From Catellatospora paridis (GTDB lineage: Bacteria > Actinomycetota > Actinomycetes > Mycobacteriales > Micromonosporaceae), in the NCBI RefSeq assembly GCF_009720365.1, contig NZ_ML769313.1:544591-608590 (forward strand): DNA of 64,000 nucleotides. The letters run 5' to 3'. A program made the position numbers and the translations under genes. Numbering within the stretch: the first letter of the stretch is position 1; each line of letters opens with the position of its first letter. Under the pieces are notes generated by a model that had not been told where the DNA came from, made no database searches, and saw only the letters and a list, made by a program, of their open reading frames with translations. Below, piece after piece: positions 63,103-64,000 of the stretch.

Positions 63103-64000
63103 CTACTCGGCGGGCGCCTCGATCGGCAGCACCACCCGGAAGCGCGTGTCGCCGGGCTCGGAGGTGACCCGGATGTCGCCGTGGTGCTTGTTGACCACGA
63201 TGCGGTACGAGATGTCCAGGCCCAGCCCGGTGCCCTCGCCGACCGGCTTGGTGGTGAAGAACGGCTCGAAGATGCGCGGCCGGATCCCCGGGTCGATGCC
63301 GGGGCCGGTGTCGCCGATCTCGACGAACACGCAGTCGTTGTCCCGCCCGGTGCGGATGGTCAGCGTGCCGGCGCCGTGCATCGCGCCCAGCGCGTTGTCG
63401 ATGAGGTTGGTCCAGACCTGGTTGAGCTCGGCGGCGTACGCGGGGATCTTCGGCAGCGTGGGGTCCAGCTCCTTCACCACGGTGAGATCCTTGGTGACCT
63501 TGCCGGCGAACATCGCCAGCGTCGCCTTGACCAGCTCGTTGACATCGACCACCTGGTACGGCGCGCGGTCCAGCTGCGAGTACTGCTTGGCCGCGGCGAC
63601 CAGGCCGGAGATGCGGGTGACCGAGTCGTCGATCTCGCCCATCAGCAGCTCGGTCTCCAGGGTGTAGGTCAGCCAGCGCACCGCGGACTCGAAGTTCTCC
63701 GCGCCGACCGTGTCGGACACCCGCTCCAGCCACTCCTCGTCGACACCGCCCGCGACCAGCGTCGGGGCGATGTCCCACGCGCCCGTGATGTCGCGCTCCT
63801 CCAGCCAGTCGGCCAGCGCGTCCTCGGCGTCGGAGGTCTGCACCGGGGTGAGCTGGGCCGCCCCGTCGATCCGCTTGACCGCCTCCTCCTGCAGGTCGAC
63901 GAGCTGGCGCAGCCGGGTGCCGTCGAGCCGGCCGTCGGCGATCAGCGACAGCTTGTGCCGCATCCCGGCTACCCGCTGGCGCAGCACGGACGTGGCCCGC
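63103..64000 (-). CDS. Sensor histidine kinase, partial (N-terminus off the right edge)
   Basis: The frame is open to the window edge; a GTG at 63987 exists but is probably internal. About 299 residues are visible. A helical dimerisation region contains ELLMGEIDDSVTRISGLVAAAKQYSQLD, without a canonical H-box histidine that I can identify. The HATPase domain follows: LNQVWTNLIDNALGAM (N-box), EIGDTGPGIDP (G1), FEPFFTTKPVGEGTGLGLDISYRIVVNKHHGDI (F and G2). The upstream part would carry a sensor domain. It converges with the XRE gene, with 16 bases between. Confidence 0.85.
   Translation of the reverse strand, partial: RATSVLRQRVAGMRHKLSLIADGRLDGTRLRQLVDLQEEAVKRIDGAAQLTPVQTSDAEDALADWLEERDITGAWDIAPTLVAGGVDEEWLERVSDTVGAENFESAVRWLTYTLETELLMGEIDDSVTRISGLVAAAKQYSQLDRAPYQVVDVNELVKATLAMFAGKVTKDLTVVKELDPTLPKIPAYAAELNQVWTNLIDNALGAMHGAGTLTIRTGRDNDCVFVEIGDTGPGIDPGIRPRIFEPFFTTKPVGEGTGLGLDISYRIVVNKHHGDIRVTSEPGDTRFRVVLPIEAPAE

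Noticed and set aside
1-64000. tRNA, rRNA, CRISPR array or insertion sequence.
   Set aside because: I found no cloverleaf with conserved T-loop, no rRNA-like tract, no regularly spaced direct repeats and no transposase or integrase.

Overview
This window comes from a high-GC actinobacterium. Coding regions have strong G/C third-position bias and GTG starts are frequent. I place it in Micromonosporaceae by inference from gene families and from a GGAAGGGCACCTTCTT-type intergenic hairpin that I recall as common in that family. There are 49 supportable protein genes, no rRNA or tRNA that I can see, no CRISPR array and no transposase.

The centrepiece is an iron-regulated hydroxamate siderophore locus in three blocks. 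Block 1 (1-18161) has a FecCD permease cut by the window edge, a lipoprotein siderophore receptor, a single 5363-residue tetramodular NRPS (A-T-E / C-A-T-E / C-A-T / C-A-T-C) and an MbtH protein. Block 2 (42670-54829) reads leftward from a divergent promoter: formyltransferase, M20 amidohydrolase, two half-size ABC exporter subunits and a DUF5984-like protein. Rightward from the same promoter is an ornithine N-hydroxylase, and beyond it a complete ABC importer with a second lipoprotein receptor. Block 3 (58707-60227) is a second ornithine N-hydroxylase under its own iron box. Palindromic IdeR/DmdR1-type iron boxes precede every transcription start in these blocks, at 633-651, 697-715, 49289-49315, 53699-53717 and 58798-58816.

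The module order equals the erythrochelin synthetase layout. It includes the terminal condensation domain that closes a diketopiperazine there. The tailoring enzyme here is a formyltransferase, which points to a foroxymithine/erythrochelin-like tetrapeptide: D-fhOrn, D-X, cyclo(L-hOrn, L-fhOrn). My reading of the adenylation pockets gives DVFILGAVNK for modules 1 and 4, DMENLGLINK for module 3 and DTWTSGFVQK for module 2. The last is not a serine code, so residue 2 may be new. A palindromic repeat element sits in frame inside the NRPS (8211-8290), and an inverted relative lies just after the MbtH gene (18188-18251).

Between blocks 1 and 2 (18.3-42.7 kb) is ordinary chromosomal content. It includes an AraC regulator and two SDRs, a kinase-like phosphotransferase, a Tat lipoprotein serine hydrolase divergent from a P450, and a class A PBP. 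A tightly overlapped SpoIIE-phosphatase/histidine kinase/response-regulator cassette follows. After that come an HxlR-controlled oxidoreductase pair, a secreted X-Pro peptidase, a TetR-controlled ABM/methyltransferase pair, a flavin monooxygenase and a HEAT-repeat protein. After block 2 come a LigD-type polymerase domain, a membrane metallophosphoesterase, an epimerase, a DUF574 methyltransferase, a DUF397/XRE pair and a histidine kinase that runs off the right edge.
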